A stretch of DNA of 64,000 bases. Source: Streptomyces pactum. Its GTDB lineage: Bacteria > Actinomycetota > Actinomycetes > Streptomycetales > Streptomycetaceae. Under the pieces are notes generated by a model. The model was not told the DNA's origin. It saw only the letters and a program-made list of their open reading frames with translations, and did no database searches. Below, in pieces: positions 54,465 through 63,449 of this stretch. The stretch is taken from positions 2,666,001 through 2,730,000 of the forward strand of contig NZ_JACYXC010000001.1 of NCBI RefSeq assembly GCF_016031615.1, in the 5' to 3' direction. The position numbers and the translations under genes were made by a program. The first letter of the stretch is position 1; every line of letters starts with the position of its first letter.

Positions 54465-54493
54465 CTGACCGGCCGGGTGATTCTCGGTAGGGT
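54465..54493 (+). promoter_or_regulatory. Candidate sigma-70-type promoter of the PBP gene
   Basis: CTGACC (54465-54470), a 17-bp spacer and TAGGGT (54488-54493) agree with Streptomyces vegetative promoters. A start near 54500 would give a 55-60 nt leader before the PBP gene. Confidence 0.5.
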
Positions 54494-54556
54494 GCGCGCA
54501 CCGCGTCCTTCGTCAACTGGCGGAGGACTGAAGAGCAAACTGTGGGGGTTTCTCGC

Positions 54557-56227
54557 ATGCGGAAGGGCGCCAGAGCCGCGGTCGCCGGTGGAGTGTTCGC
54601 CGTACTCCTGGGGGTGGCCGGGTGCGGAGGCGGTGACTCCTCCGGTCCGGACGGCGGTGCGGCGGGGGACGCGCCGGCCGCGCGGAAGAAGACCGGGCCG
54701 CCGGACGCGACCGAGGTCGAGGACACCGCCGAGCGCTTCCTGAAGGCGTGGGCGGCGGGCGACGCCGCCGGGGCCGCCGCGCTGACCGACGACCCGGAGG
54801 CCGCCGAGACGGCGCTGACCTCCTTCCGCAAGGACGCCCACGTGTCCGAGGTGGAGCTGCGGGCAGGGCGCCCCACCGGGGCGAAGGTCGCGTTCACGGT
54901 GGACGCCCGGATCGCCTTCCAGGGGAAGCGGGCGCCGCTGACCTACTCCTCCGCGCTGACCGTGGTGCGGGACGAGGCCGCCGGGAAGGCGGTGGTGGAC
55001 TGGGCGCCGGCGGTGGTGCACCCGAAGCTGCGCGCCGGTGACACCCTGCGGACCGGGCCCGCCGAGGCCCCGCCGATCAAGGCCGTGGACCGCGACGGCA
55101 AGGAGCTGCGCGCCGCCGACCACCCGGCGCTCAAGGCGGTGCTCGACGGGCTGCGGGAACGGTACGGCGACGAGGCCGGCGGCACGGCGGGCGTGGAGAC
55201 GTACATCGCCCGCGCCGACGGCAAGGGCAAGGACAAGGGGAAGGGCGGCGCCGGGGAGAAGGACGGGGACGCCGGGAAGCTGCCGGACGAGACGCTGAAG
55301 GTGCTCTCCAAGGGAACCCCGGGCACCCTCCGCACCACCATCGACGCGGATCTGCAGAGCGCCGCCGAGCGGGCGGTGGGCAGCCGGTCCAAGGCCGCGG
55401 TGGTGGCCGTCAAGCCCAGCACCGGGGAGATCCTGGCGGTCGCCAACTCCCCCGCGGACGGCTTCAACATGGCCTTCCAGGGCTCGCTGGCGCCCGGTTC
55501 CACGATGAAGGTGATCAGCTCCGCGATGCTGATCGACAAGGGGCTCGCCGGATACGGCAAGCAGCACCCGTGCCCCAAGTTCTTCTCCTACGGCGGCTGG
55601 AAGTTCCAGAACGACGACAAGTTCGAGATAGCGGGCGGCACCTTCGCGCAGAGCTTCGCCCGCTCCTGCAACACCGCGTTCATCAGCCAGGCGCCGAAGC
55701 TCTCCGACGACGACCTCACCAAGGAGGCCCGGGACGTCTTCGGGATCGGCCTCAACTGGCAGGTGGGCGTGGCGACGTTCGACGGGGCGGTGCCGGTGCA
55801 GAAGGACGCGCCGATGGCGGCGTCGCTGATCGGCCAGGGCGGGGTGCGGATGAACCCGCTCAACATGGCGTCGGTGGCGGCCACCGTGCGCAGCGGGGTG
55901 TTCCGCCAGCCGTACCTGGTCGCGCCGTCGCTGGACGGCCGTGCGCTCGCCAAGGCGCCGCGGGCCCTGAAGCCGTCCACCGCCGAGCAGTTGCGGGACC
56001 TGATGCGGCTCACCGCCACCTCGGGGACCGCGGCGAAGGCGATGGCCGGGGTCGGCGGGGACATGGGGGCCAAGACCGGTTCGGCGGAGGTGGACGGACA
56101 GGAGAAGCCGAACGGCTGGTTCACCGCCTACCGGGGTGATCTGGCGGCGGCGGCCGTGGTCCCGGCGTCCGGGCACGGCGGGGACACCGCCGGTCCGATC
56201 GTGGCGTCGGTGCTCAAGGCCGGCTGA
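54557..56227 (+). CDS. Lipoprotein class B penicillin-binding protein (transpeptidase)
   Basis: A 556-residue PBP. Signal sequence MRKGARAAVAGGVFAVLLG with lipobox VAGC suggests a lipid-anchored protein. An NTF2-like MecA_N domain (about 45-160) and a dimerisation-like segment follow. The transpeptidase carries STMK (SxxK), SCNTAF (SxN) and GAKTGSAE (KTG). It is not the cell-division FtsI type but resembles mecA-like/PBP2a-like proteins of actinobacteria. ATG at 54557 starts the signal peptide; GTG at 54542 behind GGAGGA is an alternative. It follows pmt in the same direction and may be mannosylated. Confidence 0.92.
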   Translation: MRKGARAAVAGGVFAVLLGVAGCGGGDSSGPDGGAAGDAPAARKKTGPPDATEVEDTAERFLKAWAAGDAAGAAALTDDPEAAETALTSFRKDAHVSEVELRAGRPTGAKVAFTVDARIAFQGKRAPLTYSSALTVVRDEAAGKAVVDWAPAVVHPKLRAGDTLRTGPAEAPPIKAVDRDGKELRAADHPALKAVLDGLRERYGDEAGGTAGVETYIARADGKGKDKGKGGAGEKDGDAGKLPDETLKVLSKGTPGTLRTTIDADLQSAAERAVGSRSKAAVVAVKPSTGEILAVANSPADGFNMAFQGSLAPGSTMKVISSAMLIDKGLAGYGKQHPCPKFFSYGGWKFQNDDKFEIAGGTFAQSFARSCNTAFISQAPKLSDDDLTKEARDVFGIGLNWQVGVATFDGAVPVQKDAPMAASLIGQGGVRMNPLNMASVAATVRSGVFRQPYLVAPSLDGRALAKAPRALKPSTAEQLRDLMRLTATSGTAAKAMAGVGGDMGAKTGSAEVDGQEKPNGWFTAYRGDLAAAAVVPASGHGGDTAGPIVASVLKAG

Positions 56228-56559
56228 GGCCGCCGGGTCCTGCCGTCACCGCGGCGGCGGGCCGGATCCGGGTCACCGGGGCGCACCGCCGCGGCACCGG
56301 GCCGGGCGCGACCGCGGGCGGCAGGTGTACGGCAGCGGGCCCGCACCCCTGATATCGGGGGTGCGGGCCCGCCGCCGTGTCCGTACCGCTGGTTCCGTCA
56401 CGCCGCCGGCCCCCGCCCGCCACCGCGGGTCCTCTCCCGGGCGCCGCTGGCCGCGTGGTGCCGCTGGCCGCCCGGGGGCGCCCCGGTGGCGCCTGCCGCG
56501 GTCTGTTCGCGATCGGGCCGCGGGTCGGCCGGCGGGCCCGTGGCACCGGGGCCGGGCCG
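56228..56559. other. Intergenic gap between PBP and DUF1876 genes
   Basis: A 332-bp gap between convergent genes. Its main feature is the strong hairpin 56335-56372. The rest is GC-rich with no supported gene. Confidence 0.5.
56335..56372. terminator. Bidirectional terminator between PBP and DUF1876 genes
   Basis: A 15-bp stem (56335-56349 with 56358-56372) with an 8-nt loop TGATATCG, lying between convergent genes. Confidence 0.8.
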
Positions 56560-56826
56560 TTACTCCGCCAGGTCGCGCACCTGTTCGTGGGTGTGCCGTT
56601 CGATGTCCTGGACCGCCGCGTTCAGCAGCTGGTGGGAGAGGTCGGACAGGGCTCGGGAGGCGGCGAGTTCGTCACCGATCGAGGGCACGTTCTCGTCGGC
56701 GGGGTTGACCCGTGCCGACCCCTCGCCGACCAGCATCTGCTCGCCCTTGCCGGTGAGCCGCGCCTCGCAGAGGGTGACCCGGTCCATCACGGTGATGCTC
56801 AGCTGTACGTTCCAGTTCTCGCCCAT
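56560..56826 (-). CDS. DUF1876 domain protein
   Basis: An 88-residue protein matching the actinobacterial DUF1876 family: a small alpha/beta (dsRBD-like) fold with WNVQLSITVMDRVTLCEARL, GEGSARVNPADENVPSIGDE and ALSDLSHQLLNAAVQDIE. ATG at 56826 is chosen over an upstream GTG because GGAGG is better spaced. Function unknown; family members are small cytoplasmic proteins found widely in Streptomyces. Confidence 0.88.
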   Translation of the reverse strand: MGENWNVQLSITVMDRVTLCEARLTGKGEQMLVGEGSARVNPADENVPSIGDELAASRALSDLSHQLLNAAVQDIERHTHEQVRDLAE

Positions 56827-57038
56827 ACCGGCCACCGCCTCCTGCTCGGGCGCTCCCCTTCACCCCTCATCGTCACGCGGCGGCGCCACCCGCGCACCTC
56901 GGGATCCACCGCCGGCGGGCGGCCGGGCTCCGGGGCCGGGGCGCCCCGCCGGGCGGGGGGCCGGGCCCGCACCGGCGGCATCTCCCGGCCCGGGAGACCC
57001 CGAGCCGTCCCGGTTCCGCGGGCCGGGCCGGGGCCCCG

Positions 57039-58211
57039 CTACCCGGCGAGCACCTTGCGTACCGCGCGCACCAGGGCCTGGGCGCGGGGGTCGGCGGTCA
57101 CCCCGCGTTGCATGCCGTTGGTGACGTAGCCGAAGCCCAGGCCCGACTCGGGGTCGGCGAAGGCGAGCGAGCCGCCGCGGCCGGGGTGGCCGAAGGAGCC
57201 GGGGCCCAGCAGCGGGGAGGAGGGACCGTGCAGCATGTAGCCCAGGCCGAACCGGGTGCTGACCACCAGCACCCGGTCCGGGCCCACCGACTCCTCGGTC
57301 CGGGCCAGGGTGACGGTGGCGGGGGCGAACAGCCGGCGACCGAACGGCACCGGGCCGATGAGCGCCGCGTAGAAGCGGGCCAGTCCGTCCGCGGTGGCGA
57401 CCCCGCCGGAGGCGGCGAGTTCCGCGGCGCGGTAGGCGGGGTCGTTCTCGTCGGGGGCCGGGGTGATGGCGGCGAACGCCCGGCGGGTCAGCGACTCCGG
57501 GTCCTGGTACGCCTCGGCGACCGAGCGCTTGGGGCGTACCCTCAGCCCGGCCGAGGCGGGCACCGGCGGGGGCTCGACGGTGCCGATCCGGCCGACCCGG
57601 TGACGTTCGGCCTCCGGCAGCCCGATCCACAGGCCCAGCCCCAGCGGCCGGGCGATCTCCTCGGCGACCCACCGGCCGATGCTCCGTCCGGTGACCCGGC
57701 GGACCAGCTCTCCCACCGTCCAGCTGAAGGTCTGCGCGTGGTAGCCGTGGTCGGTGCCCGGCTCCCACAGCGGGCGCTGCGCGGCGACGGCCCGCGGCCC
57801 GGAGTCCCCGTCGAGCGCCTCGGCCGGGGTGAGCGGGGTGTCCAGGGCCGGGACCCCGGCGCGGTGCGAGAGCAGGTGGCGCACCAGCACCCGTTCCTTG
57901 CCGGCCGCCTTGAACTCCGGCCAGTACCGGCCCACCGGGGCGTCCAGGTCGAGCTGTCCGCGCTGGTGCAGCAGGAGCGGCACGGCGGCGGCCACCCCCT
58001 TGGTGGCGGAACGCACGACCTGCGCGGTCTCCCGGGTCCACGGCTCACCGCCGTCGGCGTCCCGGGTGCCGCCCCACAGGTCGGCGACCTTGCGGCCGTG
58101 CAGATACAGGGCGAGGGCGGCGCCCCGCTCACCGCGCCGCGCGAAATTCTCGGCGAAGGCGTCCCGGACCGGTTCGAAGCCGTCCGCCACCGTGCCCTGG
58201 ACGTCCACCAC
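57039..58211 (-). CDS. Class C beta-lactamase-like serine hydrolase/esterase
   Basis: A 390-residue protein of the beta-lactamase/transpeptidase-like (EstB-type) family. SxxK is RSATKG, the Tyr motif is YHAQTF, and HLLSHRAGVP and GSFGHPGRGG are typical. No signal peptide is visible, so it is probably a cytoplasmic esterase and not a secreted beta-lactamase. GTG at 58211 follows GGAG by nine bases. It lies downstream of a 600-bp repeat-containing gap divergent from the MFS gene. Confidence 0.88.
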   Translation of the reverse strand: MVDVQGTVADGFEPVRDAFAENFARRGERGAALALYLHGRKVADLWGGTRDADGGEPWTRETAQVVRSATKGVAAAVPLLLHQRGQLDLDAPVGRYWPEFKAAGKERVLVRHLLSHRAGVPALDTPLTPAEALDGDSGPRAVAAQRPLWEPGTDHGYHAQTFSWTVGELVRRVTGRSIGRWVAEEIARPLGLGLWIGLPEAERHRVGRIGTVEPPPVPASAGLRVRPKRSVAEAYQDPESLTRRAFAAITPAPDENDPAYRAAELAASGGVATADGLARFYAALIGPVPFGRRLFAPATVTLARTEESVGPDRVLVVSTRFGLGYMLHGPSSPLLGPGSFGHPGRGGSLAFADPESGLGFGYVTNGMQRGVTADPRAQALVRAVRKVLAG

Positions 58212-58807
58212 TGATACGTACTCCTGCCGTGCCTCACCGTCGGCTGCCGTGCTGTGCCGCCGTGCCCGATCGCGATACGTGCAGTGTCCATGGTGCAACA
58301 GCGGTCGGGGGACGGATTCAGCCGGGGGCTCTCCTCGGAGTGCCCGGCGGCGGGGTGAGTCAGGCATCCCGCGCGTACCGGACGGACGGCGCGCGCCGCG
58401 TACACCGGCCCGCCGGCCCGGACGCCCATCCACCGGCCGGGCCGGGCCCCTGACCACCGGCCGGCGCGGCCCAGGTCCGGCGCCGCGCGCACCCCGCCCG
58501 CCGGCAGCACGCCCGGCCGGCGCAGGCCCGGGTCCGGCGCCGCGCGCACCCCGCCCGCCGGCAGCGCGCCCGGCCGGCCGCCACGACGCCGCCCGCCGGC
58601 GCGCGCACCCACGCCCCCCGGCGACACCGGCAACCGCCGTCCCCTGCCCCACCGCGTGCCCCCGCCTGCCCTCCGTCGGACCCCCACCGCCGTGCCGCAT
58701 CCGCCCACCGCCGCGGGCCCCGGCGCAGCAGCCCCGGTGGCGGGCGGGGGCGTTCCGCCGAATCCTGGGAGGAACGGCCGCGTCACCTCGTGGAGGGACC
58801 ACGCCCC
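58212..58807. repeat. 596-bp divergent spacer with a 57-bp tandem repeat
   Basis: Between the esterase and MFS genes. A 57-bp unit beginning GGTCCGGCGCCGCGCGC is duplicated in tandem (58474-58530 and 58531-58587, few differences). Near the esterase, positions 58260-58310 are less GC-rich and likely contain its promoter (TTGCAC on the minus strand near 58299). No gene is supported. Confidence 0.6.
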
Positions 58808-60850
58808 ATGACCACGGCCACCGGCGAGGCGCCCGCCCCGGCGCCGCCCGCGGCCCTCGGCCGCCGCCAGACCAACCTGGTGTTCATCACGATCGTGCTG
58901 GGCATGCTGCTGGCCGCGCTGGACCAGACCATCGTCTCCACCGCGCTGCCGACGATCGTGGCGGACCTGGGGGGCGGCGGGCACATGGCCTGGGTGGTGA
59001 CCGCCTACCTGCTGGCCGAGACGGTCTCCACGGTGCTGGTCGGCAGGTTCGGCGACCTCTTCGGCCGCAAGGTGGTCTTCCAGGTCAGCGCGGTCGTCTT
59101 CGTCGGCGGCTCGGTGGTGGCCGGGGCCGCGAACAGCATGCCGGTGCTGATCGTGGCGCGGGCGGTGCAGGGTGCGGGCGGCGGCGGGCTGATGGTCACC
59201 GCGATGGCGCTCATCGCCGATGTGATCCCGCTGCGGCGGCGCGGCAAGTACCAGGGCGCGCTGGGGGCGGTGTTCGGGGTGACCACCGTGGTCGGCCCGA
59301 CGCTGGGCGGCCTCTTCACCGACCACGCGTCCTGGCGGTGGTGCTTCTACGTCAACGTGCCGGTCGCCGCGGTGATGATCGTCATGGCGGCCCGGACCGT
59401 GCCGGTGGTGCGCTCCGCGGTCCGGCCGGTGATCGACTACGCGGGCATCGTGCTGGTGGCGCTGGGCGCGTCCGGGCTGGTGCTGGCGCTGGAGTGGGGC
59501 GGTGACGAGTACGCCTGGGGCTCGGCCGTGATCATCGGGCTGTTCGCCGCCTCGGTCCTGCTGCTGACCGGATTCGTCCTGGTGGAGCTGCGGGCCCGGG
59601 AGCCGATGCTGCCGATGCGGCTGTTCCGCAACCCGGTCTTCACGGTGTGCTCGGTGCTCAGTTTCATCGTGGGTTTCTCGATGCTGGGCGCGCTCACCTA
59701 TCTGCCGACGTATCTGCAGTTCGTGGACGGGGTGTCGGCGACCGCGTCGGGGGTGCGCACGCTGCCGATGATCGTGGGGCTGCTGGGCACCTCGATCCTG
59801 TCCGGCGTGGTGGTCGGCCGCACCGGCCGCTACCGCTACTTCCCCGTCGCGGGCTGCGCGGTGATGGCGGTGGGCCTGTACCTGATGTCCACGATGGGTC
59901 CGGACACCGGGGTGTGGCTGGTGTCGCTGTACATGTTCGTGCTGGGCCTCGGCATCGGTCTGGCGATGCAGGTGCTCACCATCGCGGTGCAGAACACCGT
60001 GCCGTACCACGAGCTGGGCTCGGCGACCTCCGGGGTGACCTTCTTCCGTACGCTCGGCAGCTCCTTCGGCACCGCGATCTTCGGCACCCTCTACAGCGGT
60101 GACCTGGGTCCCCGGCTGCGGGCCGCGCTGGCCGGGTCGCCGGACGTGCCGCCGGAGGTGGCGCAGAACCCGCAGGCGTTGCGGGAACTGCCGGACGAGC
60201 GGGCGGCGCCGTTCGTCCGCGCCTACGCGGACACCATCAACCACGTCTTCCAGTGGGTGGTGCCGGTGGCCGCCGCCGGGTTCGTGATCGCCTGGTTCCT
60301 GAAGGAGGTGCCGCTGCGGGACAGTGCCCGCGCCGAGGCGCTCGACCTGGGTGAGGGGTTCTCCGCCCCGGACTCCCCGGACGCCGAACGGCAGCTGGAA
60401 CGGGCGGTGGCCGGGGTGCTGCGGCGGGCCAGCGGGCCGGTGGGCCGGCAGCTGCTGGCCGCCTCGGGCAGCCCGCTGGGCGCGGCGGAGACGTGGGTGC
60501 TGGGGCAGATCCACTGGCGGGACCGGCTGCACGGGCGGGCGCTGCTCAGCGAGGTGGCGGCGGCGCACCGGGTGCCGCCGGAGGTGCTGGCGCCGGCGGT
60601 GGCCGGTACCGCCGCGGCCGGCTACGCCCGGCTGGAGGGGGACGAGCTGTCGCTGACGGCGCGCGGCCGGACGGAGATCGAGCGGTTGCGCGCGGCGTGG
60701 CGGGCCTGGCTGGACGAGCGGCTGGAGGACTGGGACCTGTCGGACCCGGTCCACCGGGAGCGGCTGGACCGGTCGCTGGACCGGATCGCCGCGCTGCTGC
60801 TGGAGGAGTCCGAGGAGCACGCGGACGAGTTCGCGGCCCGCGCGCCGTGA
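58808..60850 (+). CDS. MFS (DHA2) transporter with C-terminal winged-helix domain
   Basis: A 680-residue protein. Residues 1-510 are a 14-helix DHA2 pump: LLAALDQTIVSTALPTIVAD, GRFGDLFGRKVVF, and a central segment with VVGPTLGGLFTDH. The last 150-170 residues are soluble: they resemble a MarR-like winged helix (LLSEVAAAHRVPPEVLAPAVAGTAAAGYARLEGDELSLTARGRTEI) with flanking helices. This pump-plus-wHTH fusion could couple efflux to gene control or use the fold for protein contacts. ATG at 58808 with GGAGGG upstream is chosen; GTG at 58790 is an alternative. No separate regulator is adjacent. Confidence 0.9.
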   Translation: MTTATGEAPAPAPPAALGRRQTNLVFITIVLGMLLAALDQTIVSTALPTIVADLGGGGHMAWVVTAYLLAETVSTVLVGRFGDLFGRKVVFQVSAVVFVGGSVVAGAANSMPVLIVARAVQGAGGGGLMVTAMALIADVIPLRRRGKYQGALGAVFGVTTVVGPTLGGLFTDHASWRWCFYVNVPVAAVMIVMAARTVPVVRSAVRPVIDYAGIVLVALGASGLVLALEWGGDEYAWGSAVIIGLFAASVLLLTGFVLVELRAREPMLPMRLFRNPVFTVCSVLSFIVGFSMLGALTYLPTYLQFVDGVSATASGVRTLPMIVGLLGTSILSGVVVGRTGRYRYFPVAGCAVMAVGLYLMSTMGPDTGVWLVSLYMFVLGLGIGLAMQVLTIAVQNTVPYHELGSATSGVTFFRTLGSSFGTAIFGTLYSGDLGPRLRAALAGSPDVPPEVAQNPQALRELPDERAAPFVRAYADTINHVFQWVVPVAAAGFVIAWFLKEVPLRDSARAEALDLGEGFSAPDSPDAERQLERAVAGVLRRASGPVGRQLLAASGSPLGAAETWVLGQIHWRDRLHGRALLSEVAAAHRVPPEVLAPAVAGTAAAGYARLEGDELSLTARGRTEIERLRAAWRAWLDERLEDWDLSDPVHRERLDRSLDRIAALLLEESEEHADEFAARAP

Positions 60851-60990
60851 CCGCGCGGAAGCCGCACGGGGTGGCCGCACGGGCCCGCACGGGGTGACCG
60901 CACGGACCCCTCCACGGGGCGACCGCACACGGTGACGCACGGCCCGCACGGCCACGCGACCGCACCGGCCGGCCGGTGCGGGGAACGCCG

Positions 60991-61029
60991 ACGGCGGCCC
61001 GCCGCGCGGGGTGCGCGACGGGCCGCCGT
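60991..61029. terminator. Bidirectional terminator between MFS and MMPL genes
   Basis: An 11-bp perfect stem (60991-61001 with 61019-61029) encloses an inner CGCG/CGCG stem, lying between convergent genes. Confidence 0.75.
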
Positions 61030-61062
61030 CCGGGGCCGGTCCGGGCCGGTGGCCCGGTCCGG

Positions 61063-63297
61063 TCACACGCGGGTGAGCCGGTCCGGGTTCGGGTCCGGGT
61101 CCTGCGGGGCCGCGTCGGAGGACAGCTGCTTCTGCAGCTGCTCGCCCTCCACGTCCACGTTGGGCAGCGCCTTGTCGAGCCACTTCGGCAGCCACCAGGC
61201 GGACTTGCCGAGCAGCGCGAGCACCGCCGGAACGATGGTCATACGGACCACGAAGGCGTCGAAGAGGACCGCGGTGGCCAGACCGAAGCCGATCATCTTG
61301 ACCATCTGATCGCTGGAGCCGATGAAGCCGGAGAACACGGCGATCATGATGACCGCGGCCGCGGTGACCACCCGGGCGCCGTGGCGGAAGCCGGTCACGA
61401 TGGCCTCGCCGGGACGCTCGCCGTGGACGAACGCCTCGCGCATCCGGGTGACGAGGAAGACCTCGTAGTCCATGGCCAGACCGAACACCACACCGATCAT
61501 GAAGATCGGCATCATGCTCATGATCGGACCGGTCTCCTCGACCCCGAAGATCGCGCCGAGCCAGCCCCACTGGAAGACCGCGACCACCGCGCCGAGCGCG
61601 GCGACCACCGAGAGCAGGAAGCCCAGGGCGGCCTTCAGCGGCACCAGCACCGAGCGGAAGACGATCATCAGCAGCAGGAAGGCGAGGCCGACGACGAGCA
61701 GCAGGTAGGGCACCAGCGCGTCGTTGAGCTTCGCGGAGATGTCGATGTTCACGGCCGTGGTGCCGGTCACCAGGACCTCGGCTCCGGTGTCGGCCTTGAT
61801 CTTCTTCGCCTCGTCACGGATGTCCATGACCAGGTCTTCGGTGTCGACGCTGCTCGGCTTGTACTTGGAGATCACCGTCAGGGTGGCGGTGTCACCGGCC
61901 TTGGTGAGCTGCGGCGGCGTGACGGCCGCGGCGCCCTTGAGACCGGCGATGGTCTCCTGGGCCTGCGTGGCGGCACCCTTGGCGTCCTCGACGCCCTTGA
62001 GGTCGATGGCGACCATCAGCGGGCCGTTGTAGCCGGGGCCGAAGCCCTCGCTGATCATGTCGTACGCCTGGCGCTTGGTGCTGGAGGTCGGCTGGTAGCC
62101 GTCGTCCGGCAGGCCCAGCTCCAGGCTGGCGGCCGGCACCGCGGCGGCGCCCAGGCCGATCACGCCGATGAGCAGCACGGCCACCGGGCGCCGGAGTATG
62201 GCGCGCGCCCAGCGGGTGCCCATGTTCGGCTTGTCGGACTTCTCCGGCGAGCCGGTGTCGGCCAGCCGCTGCCGGGCCTTCTTGCCGTAGACCCGCTTGC
62301 CCGCGAAGCCCAGCAGTGCGGGGATCAGGCTGATGGCGATGAGGACGGCGATGACCACGGTGCTCGCGGCGGCCATGCCCATCTTCGTCAGCACCGGGAT
62401 GTTGACGACCGCCAGGCCGACCAGGGCGATCACCACGGTGAGACCGGCGAAGACGACCGCGGAGCCGGCGGTGCCGACCGCCCGGCCGGCCGCCTCCTCG
62501 TTCTCCCGGCCCTCGGCCAGTTCGGCGCGGTAGCGGGAGACGATGAACAGCGCGTAGTCGATGCCGACCGCGAGGCCGATCATCATCGCCAGGATCGAGG
62601 TGGTGGACGACAGACCCAGCGTCGAGGCGAGTGCGGTGATCGAGGAGATACCGATGCCCACGCCGATCACCGCCGTCAGCAGCGGCATACCGGCGGCGAC
62701 CAGCGAGCTGAAGGTGATGCCGAGGACGATCGCGGAGACGACCAGGCCGATGATCTCGGTGGTCCCGGTCTCGGGCATCTCCTCCAGCGCGTCACCGCCG
62801 ATCTCCACCGTCAGCCCCGAGTCGCGGGCCTCCTCGCCCGCGTCCTTCAGGGCCTCCTTGGAGTCCTTGTCCAGCTCCATCGCGTTGACCTTGTACGAGA
62901 CCAGGACGTACGCGGTGGTGCCGCCGTCCTTCGGACTCACGGCCCCGGTGGTGTACGGGTCGGCCACCGAGGCGATCTCGTCCGAGGTGGATTCGAGTTC
63001 CTTGATGACCTTGGCGACGACGGCCTTGTTCTCCGCGTCGTTCATGGACTCGCCCTTGGGGGCGCGGAAGACCACGCGCGCGGAGGCGCCGTCGGCGCTG
63101 GAGCCGGGGATCCGCTCCTCCAGCAGGTCGAAGGCCTTCTGGGCCTCCGTGCCGGGGATGGAGAACTCGTCGTTGGCGGGCGGGGTCGCGGTGCCGGCGC
63201 CGACACCGGCGACAGCGAGCAGCGCGACCCAGAACAACGCGACGAAGCGTCGTTTCTTGAAGGAGAAACGGCCTAGTTTGTAAAGGAACGTGGCCAC
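61063..63297 (-). CDS. MMPL/RND-family lipid or drug exporter
   Basis: A 744-residue MMPL transporter with two MMPL domains, each of six helices (first about 190-350, second about 535-710), and two large extracytoplasmic loops. Conserved transmembrane Asp-Tyr pairs appear in GLAVGIDYALFIVSRYR and VVFGLAMDYEVFLVTRMREA. MMPL proteins export lipids, siderophores or drugs. GTG at 63297 is chosen because it begins ATFLYKLGRFSFKKRR. Downstream of a TetR gene in the same direction, a common pair in which TetR represses the exporter. Confidence 0.93.
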   Translation of the reverse strand: MATFLYKLGRFSFKKRRFVALFWVALLAVAGVGAGTATPPANDEFSIPGTEAQKAFDLLEERIPGSSADGASARVVFRAPKGESMNDAENKAVVAKVIKELESTSDEIASVADPYTTGAVSPKDGGTTAYVLVSYKVNAMELDKDSKEALKDAGEEARDSGLTVEIGGDALEEMPETGTTEIIGLVVSAIVLGITFSSLVAAGMPLLTAVIGVGIGISSITALASTLGLSSTTSILAMMIGLAVGIDYALFIVSRYRAELAEGRENEEAAGRAVGTAGSAVVFAGLTVVIALVGLAVVNIPVLTKMGMAAASTVVIAVLIAISLIPALLGFAGKRVYGKKARQRLADTGSPEKSDKPNMGTRWARAILRRPVAVLLIGVIGLGAAAVPAASLELGLPDDGYQPTSSTKRQAYDMISEGFGPGYNGPLMVAIDLKGVEDAKGAATQAQETIAGLKGAAAVTPPQLTKAGDTATLTVISKYKPSSVDTEDLVMDIRDEAKKIKADTGAEVLVTGTTAVNIDISAKLNDALVPYLLLVVGLAFLLLMIVFRSVLVPLKAALGFLLSVVAALGAVVAVFQWGWLGAIFGVEETGPIMSMMPIFMIGVVFGLAMDYEVFLVTRMREAFVHGERPGEAIVTGFRHGARVVTAAAVIMIAVFSGFIGSSDQMVKMIGFGLATAVLFDAFVVRMTIVPAVLALLGKSAWWLPKWLDKALPNVDVEGEQLQKQLSSDAAPQDPDPNPDRLTRV

Positions 63298-63449
63298 GAG
63301 GACAGATGCTCCCGTCGGGTAGGGACTGGCAGTTGCGGAGACCACCCGGCGACGAGAGCGGCGCACCGGGGGCGTCTCTTGGTGCGGATGGAACCTGTAT
63401 GCGGTTGTCCGGCGCCGCGTGGGGACGTGGACGCCGTTGTGGGGAGGAC
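63298..63449. other. Short TetR-MMPL spacer
   Basis: 152 bp between the TetR stop and the MMPL start on the minus strand. It probably holds the MMPL promoter and operator, but I see no convincing symmetric site. Confidence 0.35.

Noticed and set aside
57039..58211. Secreted beta-lactamase
   Set aside because: It carries SxxK but lacks a signal peptide and has EstB/esterase-like HRAG and YHA motifs, so an intracellular esterase is more likely.
57542..61570. 1,342-residue open frame on the minus strand across the esterase and MFS genes
   Set aside because: It crosses several real genes and a repeat gap, has no recognisable domain, and is explained by GC bias.
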